Counted from the first letter of the stretch, positions 49,211-63,907 are shown. The stretch: DNA of 64,000 nucleotides from Sphagnum magellanicum (GCA_021904315.1 CM038910.1:9920001-9984000); one strand, 5' to 3'. The notes: generated from the sequence alone by a model not told the origin. Made by a program: numbers and translations.

Positions 49211-52200
49211 GGCTAACTGCAAAGAGCCAGATGGACAGAGGTGCGAAATGAAATGGACGAGTTTCACTGCATAACCGGCTATTACCATCTATCATCCATT
49301 ATCTATTCATCTAGTGACCACTGCTACGTAGATAACCGGTCACAATTACCGACACGTGCATGCATCTCATTCGCGGCGATACGCTTCGAAAATCGCAGTG
49401 TATTTCCTGAAGGACGCGTTGTGTCGTGCTGCGACTTTCGTCTTCAGTTCCAGAAAACGCAGAAGAAGAGGCATTTGCAATCTCCACGACGGTTAAGGTC
49501 TGCAAGCAACCCAAAAAAAAAGAAAAAAGGGAAAGAATGCTTTGCATTTTCTGTCTCCCCTGGTCGATTTGAAACAATCTTTATGGAATTTTTTTTGCCA
49601 GTTTGAATTGGAGATTTCCAACCTAACTATTGCGTGCAGAAGTTTGAAAGGTAATTCAGCAATGCCAGTGTATTAATCGAGCTCAATTCTTTAAAGTTTA
49701 CAGTCTGGTTGGTCTTCTAGTTTTTTGCTTCTGGATTTGCTTATTATATCCAGCATCTATCTGTTAAGGAAGGTAGTTTGTTTTGTTTGTTTGTCACATT
49801 GAGATCTCCCCCACCCCCATCACACTCTGTGTACCTTTGGAAAGCCCTAGATGAGTAGGTGTGCATCAAGGTGGTTTCAAAATGTTTAGACTTGTGGTGC
49901 AAGGGTTATGAATATCAAACAATTTTGTGTAGGGTAACTCTTGATGCTACGAGCATTACCTGAATAAGGGTGTGTGCGAGATTCTGATAATGCCTGTGGC
50001 TGAGGCCATTGCATGTTATACAAATCGACGATTTCAAAACTATATAGATATCTTCCCTGTGATACTTGGTAGGGATCCATCAGGTATCTAATGGGTACCC
50101 ACCGGATATCATGGAAAACAAATGAAAACGACACTAGGCATTTTGGAAAGTGAAATGCTTGCACCTGTGGGCATTTTGTTTTTTGAAATACCCTGCAGTT
50201 TCTTACAATCTGTAAGTATTCCACTGTATTGGAGTGAAGGTTTTTAATGTCATTGAAACTGCAGTAGAATTGAAACTAAAAATGTTAGGGAAATTGGGGC
50301 ATGCTCTTGTACAGTTGGAAAGCCCTTGATGAGTGGGATTTTATGGAGGTGATTTTGTAATTTTTTGATCTAAAAGTTAGACCTAGAGTGCAGGAGATAT
50401 TGCATCTTGATGTGGATCCTACTGACTTTGTTTTTATAACCTTATGTCTCTTGAGTATCTCATGGGTGTTAGCCAACATCATGACTGAGTCTTCCCATTG
50501 CTTCCCAAAATGAGCCAGAATCTCAGGTGGCAAACATTTGCATTATGGTTTGCCTGACATTTTGAATGGATTATTATGTTCTTATTTATGGCCATTGTGG
50601 GGAACTAAAGAAGTCATTGGGGGAGTCACATGGCAGCTCATCACTGCTATTCATGTGAAGGGAGACATGGTCTGATACTTCGCAGTGATACTCACCAGGT
50701 TGTGACTGCATTGTTCTTGTGGCATCAAAGTGTTTCAATGTTCTCTGCAATCTCAACTTCGAAACCCATGTCAAGGTTTCAGCGCATTGCTATATTTCTG
50801 GTCAGCCTAAATGGTAATGTTTTATGACTTTTGCACCATTACAAGTAGCCTCATTCACACATATATTTAGAGTCACAAGAAATTTGGTTGAAGACAGACT
50901 TCAGGAGAAGGCTGGATCTTGCAGGGAAGGATTGCAAGTTTCCTCAGACCAGTGCTCAGCAACACCAGCTCTGTAAATTTTTCTTTCCCCCCTCTTTTTT
51001 TTCAAGCTTGAGAAATAGGGATCTTACAAGCTTTAGAAATCGGGAGTGCAATACTTGCTGAAACTGGTCTGTCAGTTTGTACTGAGCAAAATAACAGCCC
51101 ACATGAGCTTCTAGCTGATAGTTCACTGATTTTGAAGTCAAGTATAGACTTTAGGGTTTAAGGGATTCATCATCTTGTAGGCCGGTTTGTGTTCTAAGGG
51201 TTTAGGACCATTGCTGGGTTCACTTGTTCAGAAGTTTGGAGCATGGAATACTTATGGCTACTCAGATTTTCTGATACATTTTTGTCAAATGCGGATGCTT
51301 GAACTGCCACTTGTCTACAGGTCATAGAAAAAGCATTAATGGATTATCCACTATGATGCAAGTGACCCCGAGGCAGTGAAGAAAGCCGAGGGAGCTCATG
51401 ATATATATGTACTGGCATGGCATGAGAAACCTGCCCACGAACCCCTCAGTTGCACAGGCCCAGGTTTATGAGCTACAAAAAGAGTAAACTAGTACTCCTC
51501 TCCTCCAACCTATGCTCCAGAGGTGAAAGCCTAAGTTTGTCTGCAACAGCAAGAAACTGTTGAAAGTTGAGAGTTTTGAGGATTGCTGTTTTAGGACTCA
51601 GGAAGTTTCAGACCACACTTGTGGCAACATCACGTTATGTCAAACACGCCAATGTGCTTTCAATTTCCATCAACAAAACATTTCCCTTGTTTTTTCATAT
51701 TAGAAATTTTCTTGTCAAAATACTGGTGGTAATGACAAGTTAGTGGCTTGGGAGTTTTTTCTATTAAAAAGAGGAACAAGATTCAAGGAAGAATAGAAGT
51801 ACAGATGCACAACCCTGTATTATGATTAGAGATGAACCCTGTATTAGAGATGCACAACCCTCCATTTTGGGAAAATCCATTTTGGAATCAATGTCCTTCA
51901 TATTACAAATAGAGAATTGGGTCATTCCAAGTGGACGTAATCACAGAGTCTACAGTTTTGTGGCGGGCCATTTATCCATTAGCATGTACTAAGTGTTTCA
52001 TAGTTTTTGGTTCATGGATAGTAGGCTTGGTAGTACTGACTCACTCTTCTTGTCAAATAGAATTCAACGAGCAAAGCCAGCCCAAGTGACATTCCATGCA
52101 AAACTATTTCCTTGTCCATCTCTCCTTTTCCCAAGTTTTCATGATTGTTGTCTAAGCACTTTAATATACATTTAAAAAATATACCCAATTATTTTATCAT

Positions 52201-52980
52201 CATTACAATTGATCTGAAACTAAATTTTGCAAAAATCCCCAAGTATTTATTCAATTATTGAGCAATCTAACTTATGGTGTATAATATTTTAACATTAAAG
52301 GCTTCTTTTTTCTTTTTCAATCAGATCAATTTTTGGCTTGGTACCACAACAACGGAAGAAAGTGTATGGATGGATTTCTTGTCATTTTTGACCCTCAACC
52401 AAAATAGTGAACAAAAAAAGGCTAAAAAATCATATGGGTTAAGCATCATTTGAAAAGCACATTGAGAATTGTGCATCCCCAAACATGAGTAACAATTTAA
52501 AATGAAACTCATATTAGATTAAACATTTGATTAGTCACCAAAGTATTGAGGTCCGAGTGGTTTAGCTGACCCCACAACTCTCCACATGCATGTAAATTAT
52601 CTACATAAACCAATTCAACTCTCAATGAACACTAGGGAAGCAAGCAAGCAAGCTTTTCATAGTGATAGGAACCATCCCATCACATTGCATGATGCAAGAA
52701 TGAGATAATTTAAGGTTGGTAGATCCAACGCCTTGCATACTTTGGGGGGTGGGGTGGGACCCAAAGACTTTTTCGCCCACTTTATAGAGTAAATTATTAG
52801 AATCACTTTGAAACTATGTCCAAACTCCAAACCCATGTATTAAACAAAGCAAAAAGGTTCAAAAACTCTCCAAAAAGTCCAAATCTTCTCCAAATGAATG
52901 ATAAATATTGGAGACAAGTAAATATAACTTATGATGGTGGATTCATGCATCCAGTTAATGCATCAAGCTGAGCTGATGGT
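49210..52980. other. Intergenic tract, no gene recognised
   Basis: The 121-codon frame at 49241-49606 has no domain. A phrase GTACxxTTGGAAAGCCCT(A/T)GATGAGT occurs at about 49834 and 50310, pointing to a short dispersed repeat, and a GGTATC/GGGTACCC/GGATATC patch lies at 50060-50115. A short duplication of GATGCACAACCCT occurs at about 51803 and 51849. No gene could be built. Confidence 0.45.
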
Positions 52981-55178
52981 TGTGTGTGTGTGAGAGAGAG
53001 AGAGAGGTCTACTTACTGTTCTCAACTCTAAGCCATGTGCCCTCTTCTGGCTCACCGTCTTCTTCTTCTTCAAAGTCAAACAAATGTGGGATAATCATAT
53101 GGTTGCAGTGTATTACACTGACAATAATCAACTAAAGAGAAATGGGGGGCAAGGGTGCGGGGGGATATCAACTACACCTGCCAAAATGATTTGATCCATG
53201 CACTAGTCTCCAAATTCTGTGCTTGTTAGCAGCAGAGATGTGATGACTACTACTACCTACATACTGTTTCCAAACAGAAGCAAAACTTAGCACAAGGAAC
53301 TTGAAAGGTGTTAATATAAACCCTGACTGTCTTCCAACACAAGGTTTTGACTTTGAAACTAGTTGTAAATTCCCAAAGGTCCCACACTTGCCAGTTTCAT
53401 GATTGTGTGAATTCCCTCGAGTTTCAGGCATCCATGTTCTAATCTTTAAAAGTATCTGCCTAACACAGCCCACCCCAGAAATCCAGAGCATGGGTTTTCT
53501 TTCCACCCCCCTCCCCCAGTATTGCTCAGTGCAGTTCTTGAATCTGTGGGTATAAGGAACTGTGATCCCCAGTTCTCAAAAACCCAATGAAGCCAATTTG
53601 ATCTGGAACTGCAGCTCCAACAAATTAATCAAAGAAGTAGTCAAAGAAGCTACCATGAACTGCCACTTCTTTGCTGGTTCTTGGAGGGCACCCCTCTGTT
53701 GTTTGAAAATTTTCAAAAACACCAGATCTGATGGTTAATTTTTTTCTGAATGTTTTTTGAAGGCCTGGAATTGGGTGTTCTTTGATTTTGAAATTTATCA
53801 AAAACCGTGAACCACCACAGGTCATAACAAAATCAAGGATTCGCCCGCCCACGTTGGGCTTTCTGTTTTTTTTCACCCAAAAAAACAAATCACAATAGCA
53901 AACTTTATTCAGAACTCTGGGTGACACGGGGAATGGAGGTTGATAATACATTCCTTGCAGCATAGACCCAGCTTTGACTGCATCAAGAGATTATTATTTT
54001 CCTATTGATCTAGGGTACAGCTTCTTCTCCTCTTCATGTGTTGTTATTCTCTTTTCATTTTCTTGTCCCTGGTCTAAGCGTTAGTTTGGGATGGGCCAGG
54101 GGTTGGGACAAATCTATCTTCTACCAAGAACGGCCACTCTACACTCTTTGACAAATGAATTACTATGAAAAGGAGAGGCTTGCTTGATAACCAGGAAGAT
54201 CTATGACAAAATCACTATGTCAGCAGATGAGCACAACAAAATGGTGAATATTATGTTTCACATTTTAAGTGGGCCAGTGGTGAATTTGTATCTCGGACAT
54301 TTTTCAAGTGGGCCAGGTGCATGCTCCTGGATCATCTGGATGAGTGGTTTCATCAGTTCATTTGTATTGCCGATGAAACAAAAAATTACCCAATACTCAC
54401 ACAAACCATATTGATCAAGCTGAATCTGATTGGCACCAAGTTTCACAGATTTGACTTTATCACATGTGCAAATTTGAAGTCGTGGGAATGACATTTTGCA
54501 TGACTCTCTATGGACTGGAAAATCTTTGAGAGCTTACCATGGTAACCAGCTCGCTAGAGCTTGTTACCGGACACAAGCTACAGTGCAGAGGTTAGAGAGT
54601 GACATCCTAACCCTCCTGTCAATGGATGAAAAGTCTAATAACCAAACTGAGAACCGTTGTAGATAGATGAAAAAACATGTAACTCTCCTCTCTCAATGGA
54701 TGGAAACTTAAACCCTTTGTCTGTTTGGATGAAGTATGCAAGAAAAAAGAAGAGAGATGGATGAAAACTCAGAACCTACACTTGTAAGGATGAAGTACAT
54801 ACACAAGAAAAAGGAAGAAGGAAAGGTTATGCATCTTGAGTGATGAGAGGAGGGCCAATCAGAAGCTCCAGAACCTCTGCATTGTAGGTTATGATTCGAT
54901 TGTGAATGAATGAATGTAGTCTTCAACCACTCACTCTCAAGACTAGTTATAGGTTAGGGTGTTTAAAATCCAAGTTTCTCATGGAATTTTGGTGCCTCTA
55001 CCCTAGCTACACCACACTTGGAGTCATGTCAATATATTAATTGTTTCACGCTATAGGGGCTTTTTGCTTACACCAAATGGTAGTTTTTTTAATACTTGGA
55101 ATTTTGTGTTTAAACATGAAATAAAATTGGTGGGCTTCACACTTGGAAGTTGAAACCCTCTAACCATTTAGCTAATTT

Positions 55179-55217
<39 letters not shown>

Positions 55218-56380
55218 ACAACTTGTCTAACACAATTATTTTTGTTTACTGCAACTTTCTTTTGTCCCATGCAACTAAAAAATAGTTGCATAAGACAAGT
55301 GTAATGTATTAGACAAGTCGTTACTATCCATTTTTCTTCTAATGTTTTGATCATAGTTTGTCTAGTGGATTCAAAGTCTTGTGCATGGAGTATGTATGTA
55401 TTCTTGTTCTCCTCATTATGTAGTTGAACAAACAAAAGCACCCTTGGGGTCTGCTTCCCCACCTTACTCATTTTTCACTTTCTTGTGATCAATTGGACAG
55501 GCCTCCCATCCCCTACTGCTTGACTTGTTGGATCCTTGTGTGGATGAATCAGATCTTCATATTTTCATTATTGACATGAGATTCTCTAGTTGATTTTTTT
55601 GGAGAAAAGGATAAACTTATTGGAAATTTGTTGAAGTTGGAAATTGGGTTAACTGGTTTCACCCTTCTCAAAAATTTTGGGTGATTTTATTAATTTTCAT
55701 TATTAATTTTAAAATTCAAGTATACAATGAACAATAATAGAAAATAGATTCCCAAGATATGCCTTTTTACAAATTTTGCCAATTCTTTTTTGAAGAGTCC
55801 TCCTTGTAAAAAGGGTAGACAGCTCTGCCCAAAGAAATGAATTTTGCTCAAGTTCATTGTTATCACTTCCAAATTTGCATAGTCTGAAGATGAATAATTG
55901 TGGCACCTTTCATATGGAAAGGCAAATATTAAGCTCCCAAGTCCACAAATTTGTACATTTCAGTTCAGTTTGAAATGTAGTGTTTCCTTGTGCTTTTTAA
56001 ATGGATTCCATCAAGGATTTGTTGAACATGGGGCCCCTTCACACTAAAGATTCAAAGCCCACATGACCATTGAGATACAAAATATGTGATTAGAGGAAAA
56101 GGATTATGAAGGTATAAGTTTCACTTTACACAAAGTTTGAAGGCCTAAGGCCTAAGGAGATGAAGTTAAATGAAATCTTGACATGGAATCTTAAATGGGA
56201 ACTTATGGATAATGTTTCATAATCTAACAAAGATCAAGCCAAACCCACTTATTTGAGGTGGGCTTGGCCTGACCTCTGTTAGAACATGACCTTTTAAAAT
56301 CCCCATTGGTTGACATTTATTTTAATATTTTGTTAGTGGGCACAAAAGTTGGTTATGCCATGAGCTAAAAAACTAAAGAA
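52980..56380. other. Intergenic tract with microsatellites, no gene recognised
   Basis: Contains a (TG)n(AG)n run at about 52982-53006 and an (AT)n run at 55183-55215. The 112-codon minus-strand frames at 53168-53506 and 53625-53963 show no family motif and no splice context I can defend. Confidence 0.45.
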
Positions 56381-56389
56381 AATTCAAAA

Positions 56390-56825
56390 AAAATCAACTT
56401 TGTTTTTGACACATTGATTGTAGATCCATGATTGGTTGGATTTTTTTTCTATAATTATTTTATCTGCAATAAAATAATTTTTAAAAAAAGAAATTGAGAG
56501 GAATGTTGACATTTATTTCCAAAAATTTCAACCTTAATATTTTTTTTGAGGCATTGATTATAGAACTGTGAGTGTTGGAATTTATTCCAGTATTTTTGTA
56601 ATTATTTTATCATTAATATAAAAAATTTGAAAAAAGAAATTGGGTTGAATGTTTGCATTTCCTTCCAAATTTTCAATCTTGAATTTTTTTTTTGAGGGAT
56701 TGATTGTAAGAGTTGTGATTGGTTGGAATTTATTATTTTAAAAAAATTGTGTAATTTATTTTTAATTTTGAAAAAAAAATTGAGAAGAATGTTGACATTT
56801 CCTTCCAAATTTTTGACCTTAAACC
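56390..56825. repeat. Three-unit tandem repeat, 140-146 bp
   Basis: ATTGATT(G/A)TA(G/A) starts units at 56413, 56553 and 56699. Each is followed by a TGGTTGGAATTTATT-like block, TAATTATTTTAT, an A-rich run, AAATTGAGAGGAATGTTGAC-like and TTTCCTTCCAAATTTT blocks in the same order. Units are about 75-80% alike. No coding potential. Confidence 0.75.
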
Positions 56826-56829
56826 TTGC

Positions 56830-59230
56830 ACATCACAGATAAAAGTCATTTGTCTCACTGATTTTATCATCATTTGAAAATGTTCATCAAGTTCATTTTG
56901 TCTTTTGTGTTTGTTTGAAAGTTTTTGTTTTGCTCAATTTTTTTCACAACGGCTAAAGCAATAAGCATTTTTTTTCTTTGCTCATCCATGGTGATCCGAT
57001 TTGCTGAAATGAAGAAAGTGAAAAATGCACAAAACTAGATATATGAAGAAGAAGAATATATAAACCTTAACCTTAAACCAGTAGTTAAAGAAACAAACTT
57101 AAATTTTCAAGTTAAAAAGCAATGTTTACATGAAATGAAAAAGAACACCTGTTTTGGTTCCATTCTAATGTTAAAGGATCTCAAGAAAGTCTATTTTCAT
57201 TTTACACTACACTTGAGAACTCAAGCCCAAACCTAAATGATTATTGAATTTCCATGGGAAGACCTTTGGATGAGTTTTGAGAGCTCTCAGAATTTCCATG
57301 GTCATGCCCTCACCATAGTGTAAAGGGGGCCTAATATATGATAACAAATCACTTGCTTTTGTCATGTGGGTATATTTCTTTAAAATTAATGATTGTAAAC
57401 ATCCAACTCCTAGGGTGAACTAGGTAAAGAAATGTTCCATGATGGCGTGTTAGAATTCACCTAATGTGTCTTAAATGTTGGAATTTTTCTTCAAAATCAA
57501 CATTTAAGATGTCTAGGAGATGTTTAGGTTTTAAGATGCAAATGGGAGTCAAATAGGTTGAACATGTGGGTGATGTTAACAACTTCATGAAAGTTCAACT
57601 TTCATGCTTTGTTTTGCATATGTGAGAGCTATTGTTTTTGATGGCCAAACCAAGCTTTATGTTTTAAAGGTCCTATTCTAAATATAACCCCTCCCAAGCA
57701 GATTTTTTTTCTCTTTTTAGGGTGATTTTTTTGCCACTTGGTGAGCAAAAAAAGGCATTGCAAATCCTACAAAAAGGATTTTTTTTTGGAAAAATGGCCC
57801 AAAGTCACCATATTGCAAAGGGGAAAAACTGAAATTGCCTTATATAGACTATAAGTTCCAGCATGAGACCAAAAGAGAGCACAAATCCTAACTTTTTCTA
57901 ACGTCCTCTTGTGGATGATCACCAAACCCTACCTTACAAAATTGATGAAAAAAGAAAACCCCTTCTCCCAAGTATACAAATCCCATAATAGGTTTCAAGT
58001 CCATGTTCATTCCAAAGTGAAAATTGGAAACATCTGTATTATTTTAAGTTAAAAGAGTTGGCCATCATAATTGGAGTCCCACCACTCAAAAATGTGTTCA
58101 TGCTTTTAACTTTCAAAAATGGAATAGTAGGTAGTCCTTTTTTTTTTCTTTGTCATTTTGCCCATTTCAATGTATTATTTCATCAAAATCACAATTGAAC
58201 CACCATGCACAAAAAAGGATAGAAGGACACATGGTTAGTTGCATGCACACTAGCTCCATTCTTAATCAATTCCAACTATCTAGACATATTCATTCAGTTT
58301 ACTTCAAGAGATGGGAAAATTGACTTGTGGTACCAAAAGGACTTCTTTGTCTCACCAGGTGAACCTCATTAGCTCATTTGATCCTTTTTCCCATAGATTT
58401 TCTCTAAAAGAATAATCTCCCAAAACGTTTTTTAAAAGCATGAATAATGTTAATCTACAATTTAATCAAACCAAAAAGGACCCTACATATTTGAGTAGTA
58501 TGTGGTGAACCTATTATCGTAGCACATGGACAGTTTCGGCATTAATTAAATTATTTCTTATTTTTCCGAATTTTTGAAAAAACATTTTATTACTCACCTT
58601 CATTTGTAATGAGCAAAAGGAAAATTGTCAAAAAATTTCGTTGCATTGTTGTGTATCCCAAACTCATCCAACCACCATCAATGGCAAGTCCTTCCAATTT
58701 CCAAATTGCCATTTGAATCAAGCTTCAATGATAATCTATGAAATTTAATTAGTATTAGAAATTGGGAATAGTTTCCTAGACTTCCCCTATTTATTTATTT
58801 TTCCACAAGGCCCCCCCCCCGCCCCTCTTTTCCTTCCCTTCCAATATATGTTCCTAATGATGTTCCCAATAGATTCACTTTACACCATATTCTTTGCACT
58901 CTGTAATGTAGCATATTACAAGTGTACATGGGTTCACATTTGGTTAGTGTTGGGCCAATCAAAGAGGCCCAAATACTAATTAGACGATGGATTTTGGATG
59001 GACCTATAAGTTATCATACTAACCAAAACCTAATCACTAAAGTGGTGAATAGCGTAACTAATTGTTATTTCTATTTTGAAATAGTTGTGAGGCACATCTT
59101 AAAGTTCAAATTTATCAAATGGTTTTTTTTTTACCTTGAGTCATTTTGATTGACCCTTAGTGAAAAAAATTGTGAAACTTTGGACCATGCCCTCATATTA
59201 AAGTTCACACTCCCAAAATAGAATTGTAGA
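56830..59230. other. AT-rich intergenic tract, no gene recognised
   Basis: Holds a poly-C run near 58809-58824 and a short TTCCTAATGATGTTCCC fragment at 58850-58870 related to the TTGGGAACA repeat family. No exon or RNA signature was seen. Confidence 0.45.
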
Positions 59231-59264
59231 AGTGTTTCTTCCCTTTGGCCCACTACTACCTATG

Positions 59265-59570
59265 TGGGTTATGAAAGTTCAACTGTGGGCAAGGGTCATG
59301 AGATAAAAATGCGGTGCTATTGGGAACATGTTGGGGGGGTGTTGACACATTCAAAACTTGTGGAATATGGTGGGAACATCATGGGAACTTCATGGGAATG
59401 TCAAAATCCCATGAATTCAATGCATTGGAATTTGATGGGAACTTCATGGGAACATCAAAATCCCAAAAATTCAAACCCGTCTTTCCCTCCCAAAAAGGAG
59501 GTAAAAAAAAAAACTGGGCCTCTCGGATTCCTGTTGCCTAGTCTGGTTGGCTGCCATGAATTTCTGTTCC
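59265..59570 (+). repeat. Dispersed repeat with TTGGGAACA motifs (copy 2)
   Basis: GGTGCTATTGGGAACATG followed by repeated CATGGGAAC(A/T)TCA(T/A) motifs and ending near GGCTGCCATGAATTTCTG. It is the plus-strand counterpart of 3975-4330. The 114-codon open frame comes from the repeated motif (TSWEHQNPKN-type peptides) and is not treated as a gene. Confidence 0.6.
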
Positions 59571-59735
59571 TAACTATGTTCATCATCCATTTTGGCCTAC
59601 TACTATAACCTCATTTATGTTCCTAACTATGTTCATCATCCATTTTGGCCTACTGCTATAACCTCATTTATGTTCCTAACTATGTTCATCATCCATTTTG
59701 ATGTTCATCATCATTTTGGCCTACTACTATAACCT
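59565..59735. repeat. 53-bp tandem repeat, about three units
   Basis: TGTTCCTAACTATGTTCATC begins at 59565, 59618 and 59671 (period 53), with a following TTTTGGCCTACT and TATAACCTCAT. The last unit carries an internal ATGTTCATCATC re-duplication. It adjoins the TTGGGAACA repeat. Confidence 0.88.
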
Positions 59736-59739
59736 CATG

Positions 59740-62700
59740 CTGGGTAGTGGGTTCTAGGGTTTACTCAAGTGGTGTGTGTCTGAGGACACTCTCTATTGCA
59801 AATGTAGATATGTAAAAATTGTTCACCATTCAAAAATTGTTCACCATTGCTTCTTATTTGGTATAATCCCGAGTGTATAAATGTGATTGATCTTCATGAC
59901 ATGGACGGTGAGCTTGGTTGATGTTCACTTAGAGGATAGGTTAAGGACTTTTGTTAGCCTACTGCACTCTTTTTCTCAGTTCCGAGTCTGAGACAAAACT
60001 TGGCCTCAAATGAAGTTAATTATTAGAAGTTAAGTCACTTACAAATCCATCATTTTTCCTTCCTCCAACTCATGCAAAGGAAACAAGTTCCCAGGTTCTA
60101 TTAGCATCCCCTTCCCCTTGGGTGCAATGCAATGGCTTTTCTTTGGATGCTCCATTATTAGAGTTGGCTGTACCAAGTTGACTTCAAGTTGACCTGTTTC
60201 GTTCTTCACACAAAGATCTGATCACTTGTTTTTTGTCGCCTTCTAACTGCTCACATTGTTGCTTGAGTTTTACAGACATGAGATTGATTATATTCGCGTG
60301 TGTGATTCTCCTCTTGGGGCTACCAAGTCATTTGTCCATTGTGGGTGGTGTGGGTTTGTGGGTGTAAAGACACCGTCCTTTAGAAAAGTAAAGAAAAGGA
60401 AATGAAAAAGAAAAAGACAACGATGGAGTCCATTTATGCAATCAATCAACTTTTCTAAATTTCTGACATAATCACAACCAGTTAGTTATTCTTCCTTTAG
60501 CAATTTTGTTAAAATTTCAATCACTTAAGAACAAGGATTAGATTGTTTTCCAGGCTATATGTGTGAGGATGCAGTGTTTCTTTTAGGAATTTCTGTTTGT
60601 TGTCAACGTGACAATCATGCATAGGAAGATGTTTCAAAAACGGTGATCATCCATAAGAAGATTTAGCCAAATGTGGGAATGTTTTTTTGGCTACTTACTT
60701 GATCCAAATATAAATAATCTGACTTTCTGTTAATATTTTTTCCCCTGACTTTTGGTGATTGAAACACTCAAAGAAACTCTTTATTTTCAAATTTTTCATA
60801 TCTTAATTTTTTTCTTTTTTGACAAAATTTTGCCAGTAAAGAACAAAAGGCTGGTTGCAACCCAGGCTCCAAGTTTATGGTCAAATATTTGTATTACATC
60901 CATCCTCAGTAATCAGATCAGTGTTTGGACTCCCACAAAGTATAGAGTTTTGGTGCTGCCAACCCCACCCACAACAACATGCTTACACACTTAGCTTCCT
61001 TCAAGCCATTTCCACTCCATTTGTGTGTGATGGGCAACAACTAAACTTGTTGAGAAGTGCAACAGCTGTGTGGAGGCATCAAGGCACATGACATCAACAT
61101 GTCGGGCATACCTATCACACGTTGAACAATTCACCAGAACCTTTCACATTCAAATTTGAATTATTTTTAGGGTTAATTCATGTTTCACTATGCAAGTGAT
61201 TAGAACATCACTTATTAGAATGGCTTATTAAAACCTTATTAACTCTTAGAAAGCCACTATTTTACAGAAGTGATTCAAAGATTTTTTTTAAAACACTGGC
61301 TTAAGACCTTAATTGAGCTCTTAAGAGGCTCTATTTTGCATCCCAAAATTTAAATTTTGCTCCCAAAAGAATTCAGAAAAAGGTTCCAATCCAGGACCTT
61401 TGGACCATAAAGGGGATTCTAACCACTGTATTAGTTTTTTTTTTGAAATAATTTAAAATTTTTAAATTATTAATCATTGTGCGGGTATAATAATAAAAAA
61501 TTTAATTTGTTTTCATGCAGGGCAGTGTATTATATTGTACTATAATTTTGTTGAGCCCGGTGCCACATTTAACTCTTAATTACTATTTAGTGTTTGCTCA
61601 CAAAGCAAATCATGAATGGTTTGATTTTCTTTGGTCAATAAGTCAATACCTAATTTGATCATTATCTCCTATGCATGAATTGAGACTTTTGTTTTCAAAT
61701 TTAGCCTGAAGTTTTTGGGGGATTTGTTTCAACAATGTTCCAATATAGGCAGCAAGTCTATGCTACTCTCCAACAAAAAAAAAATTGGCTGGAAGTGGGG
61801 TGGGAATTTTTTTTTCAAATTGGAATTAAAAAATTGGGGGGGCACATCTGCTTTTTTTGGGGGTAATTCAAAGTGAATTTGCCCTTTGGGGGGGGGGGCG
61901 GGGATTCATCAATTTTTTGACCTCACTAAATTCAAAAAGAAAATTCTGGGTACCATCATCATCTTTGCATCTATTCTTTTTCTACATTAGTTCTTTCCTT
62001 CTTGAAAGTGTTTGGTTTTCAATGAGTGCATGTCTTAATTAGTAGTTACAAGATGAGAAACTGGCTTAGGAATCTTAAGCTAAATTATGAATACGGCATT
62101 GCCCCAAGGGGGCAGCTCCAGCTTCCTAGTCTCTCTCACTCAGCAATTTTCTCTAAACTAAAGAATATTAGTAAATTATGCCTGACCAACCTCACCAAGG
62201 AATCAATGATAGCAAGTTATTGCCAAAGTCCTTGAAAGCATGCCAGCATTGCCTACCACTCAAAAGTTCAGTTTAGAAAAGGACCATGTGTGTCAGTCAG
62301 TGTAAGGAGCTTGACTTTCACTCTCAAAGGTTCATTGAAAATTGGACATCATGTTTTGACTCTTTAATTGTGTGTGTGTGTGTGTGTCTCCAGAGCAATT
62401 GACCACTTTGTTTTCTGGCTTTGCCCAATGCTCCATAGGGAAGAGAGAGAAAAGACTCAAGAGACTATGCATTGGTGTGGGATTTGGGCACAAAATTTAG
62501 GCTTGAACTTGACCTTCTATGTGTGAGTGAAATGTGGAGTACTATGTGTGTGTACCTATGATGGATGGACATGTTTCATAGAGAAATGCTTGCTTCTCTA
62601 GATGAGAAGTTCAAGATCCAAGTACAGGAAGGTTTTTAGTTTGAAAATTGCCATTAAAAGTGCAGAGACTTTATGGGATGAGCTGCTTGTTTCTTTTTTG

Positions 62701-63900
62701 TGTCTTTTTTTTTTCCTGAACTGACATTCTAACTTTTTACTTTTTTTTCCTGCACTGATATTCTGACTTGTTTCTACTGAACTGACATTCTAATTTTTTT
62801 TTAAAAGCTATTTTGACTTCATTTATATCTCTACAATGGCTGGATACATTGTTTACTTAAAAGGCTGCAAAAACACCCAAAACATCTGTTGTAGGGTGGT
62901 GCCTTCCCTGTACTTTGTTTGTTGTTCTTGAGCTTTTTGCAATGGATTGTTTTCCATTTGTTTTCCTCCTCCTCCCCAAAAAAACAAACACCCAAAACAT
63001 GTTAAACTGCAGAAAAAGTAAAAACTACATGCAACCAAGGGGTGGAGTGATGGGTGTCCCTAAACCCTTTTTTTTTTTTTTAATTTATTTTTTGGGTCAT
63101 AAATGGAAAGAAAATTCCATTGCAGAAAGGAAGAGGAACACATAAGCTGAGCAACACCAGCACTGGGTCAACAACTCAACCCAGCCAGCCTAAACCCTAA
63201 ATTTTAACCCTGTGAAGTAAGGACTCAGATTTAACACCCCAAGAAAGAAAAGTAAAATAAAATAAAATAAAATAAAATAAAGAAAAGAGGGATTCTCTTT
63301 AGGAATGTCATATGTACACCGCAAAAGCATGTCACCTGCACTACTAATTTGATTCTTGAAAAAGAAGGTGAGAAAGAAAAGTCTGAGTTGCAACTATTGA
63401 AAAAAAAAACCCAAATCTGACTCAAATTCAGACATTGCAGGTTACAACAACTTATTACACCTTACAAGCACTTGAAAGGAATGGGTCAAAAGGAAGAAGA
63501 TGTGAGAGAAATTGGAACTGTGTTGTTAATAAAGGCATCTACTACCAAGGAGAAGTGTGATGTCAATCTTAGCTCATCCCCTTGTCCAAAGTGGGACTTC
63601 TGAATGATCAGAACTGAACAAAACTTTTTCCAAATTTCCATGACAAATCTTCAAGTCTTTTTGGTACGACCTATTTGACCCTCTCAGATAATGGTAGGGA
63701 AAAGGCAGGAGTAAGGGGGCATTGGAATTGGGTGAGTTGATTTTAAGGTTTGATATCTTGGATAACTGGAATCCCATGCTTCTTTTGTTCTTCCAAACCA
63801 ACAAATGCAAAAACTAAACACTTCCATCTTCAAGCAAATTAGTCTTCTTCACTCATGTTCTGAAACAACTATGAGTTTACTTGCACAAATTCCTTCACTT
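59740..63900. other. Intergenic tract, no gene recognised
   Basis: Includes a poly-G run near 61888-61898, a (GT)n run at about 62370-62388 and a perfect (AAAAT)n pentanucleotide run at about 63253-63280. Open frames here are short and lack family motifs. Confidence 0.45.
61368..61436 (-). repeat. tRNA-derived SINE-like fragment
   Basis: On the minus strand an A-box-like ACAGTGGTTAGAATCCCC is followed about 35 bp later by GGTCCTGGATTGGAACC, a decayed T-arm and B box. No cloverleaf closes. It differs from the fragment at 31195-31275. Confidence 0.35.
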
Positions 63901-63907
63901 GGTTTCC

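Noticed and set aside
48007..49606. Plus-strand genes at 48137-48361, 48580-48936 and 49241-49606
   Set aside because: They lie across the probable leader exon, leader intron and promoter of the minus-strand SNARE gene, and show no domain or homologue.
53168..53963. A two-exon minus-strand gene from the 112-codon frames at 53168-53506 and 53625-53963
   Set aside because: No recognisable motif, no consistent splice sites joining them, and composition like the surrounding spacer.
55182..55215. CRISPR-like or regulatory repeat
   Set aside because: It is a plain (AT)n microsatellite; no array in the window has the repeat-spacer pattern of a CRISPR locus, and the setting is eukaryotic.
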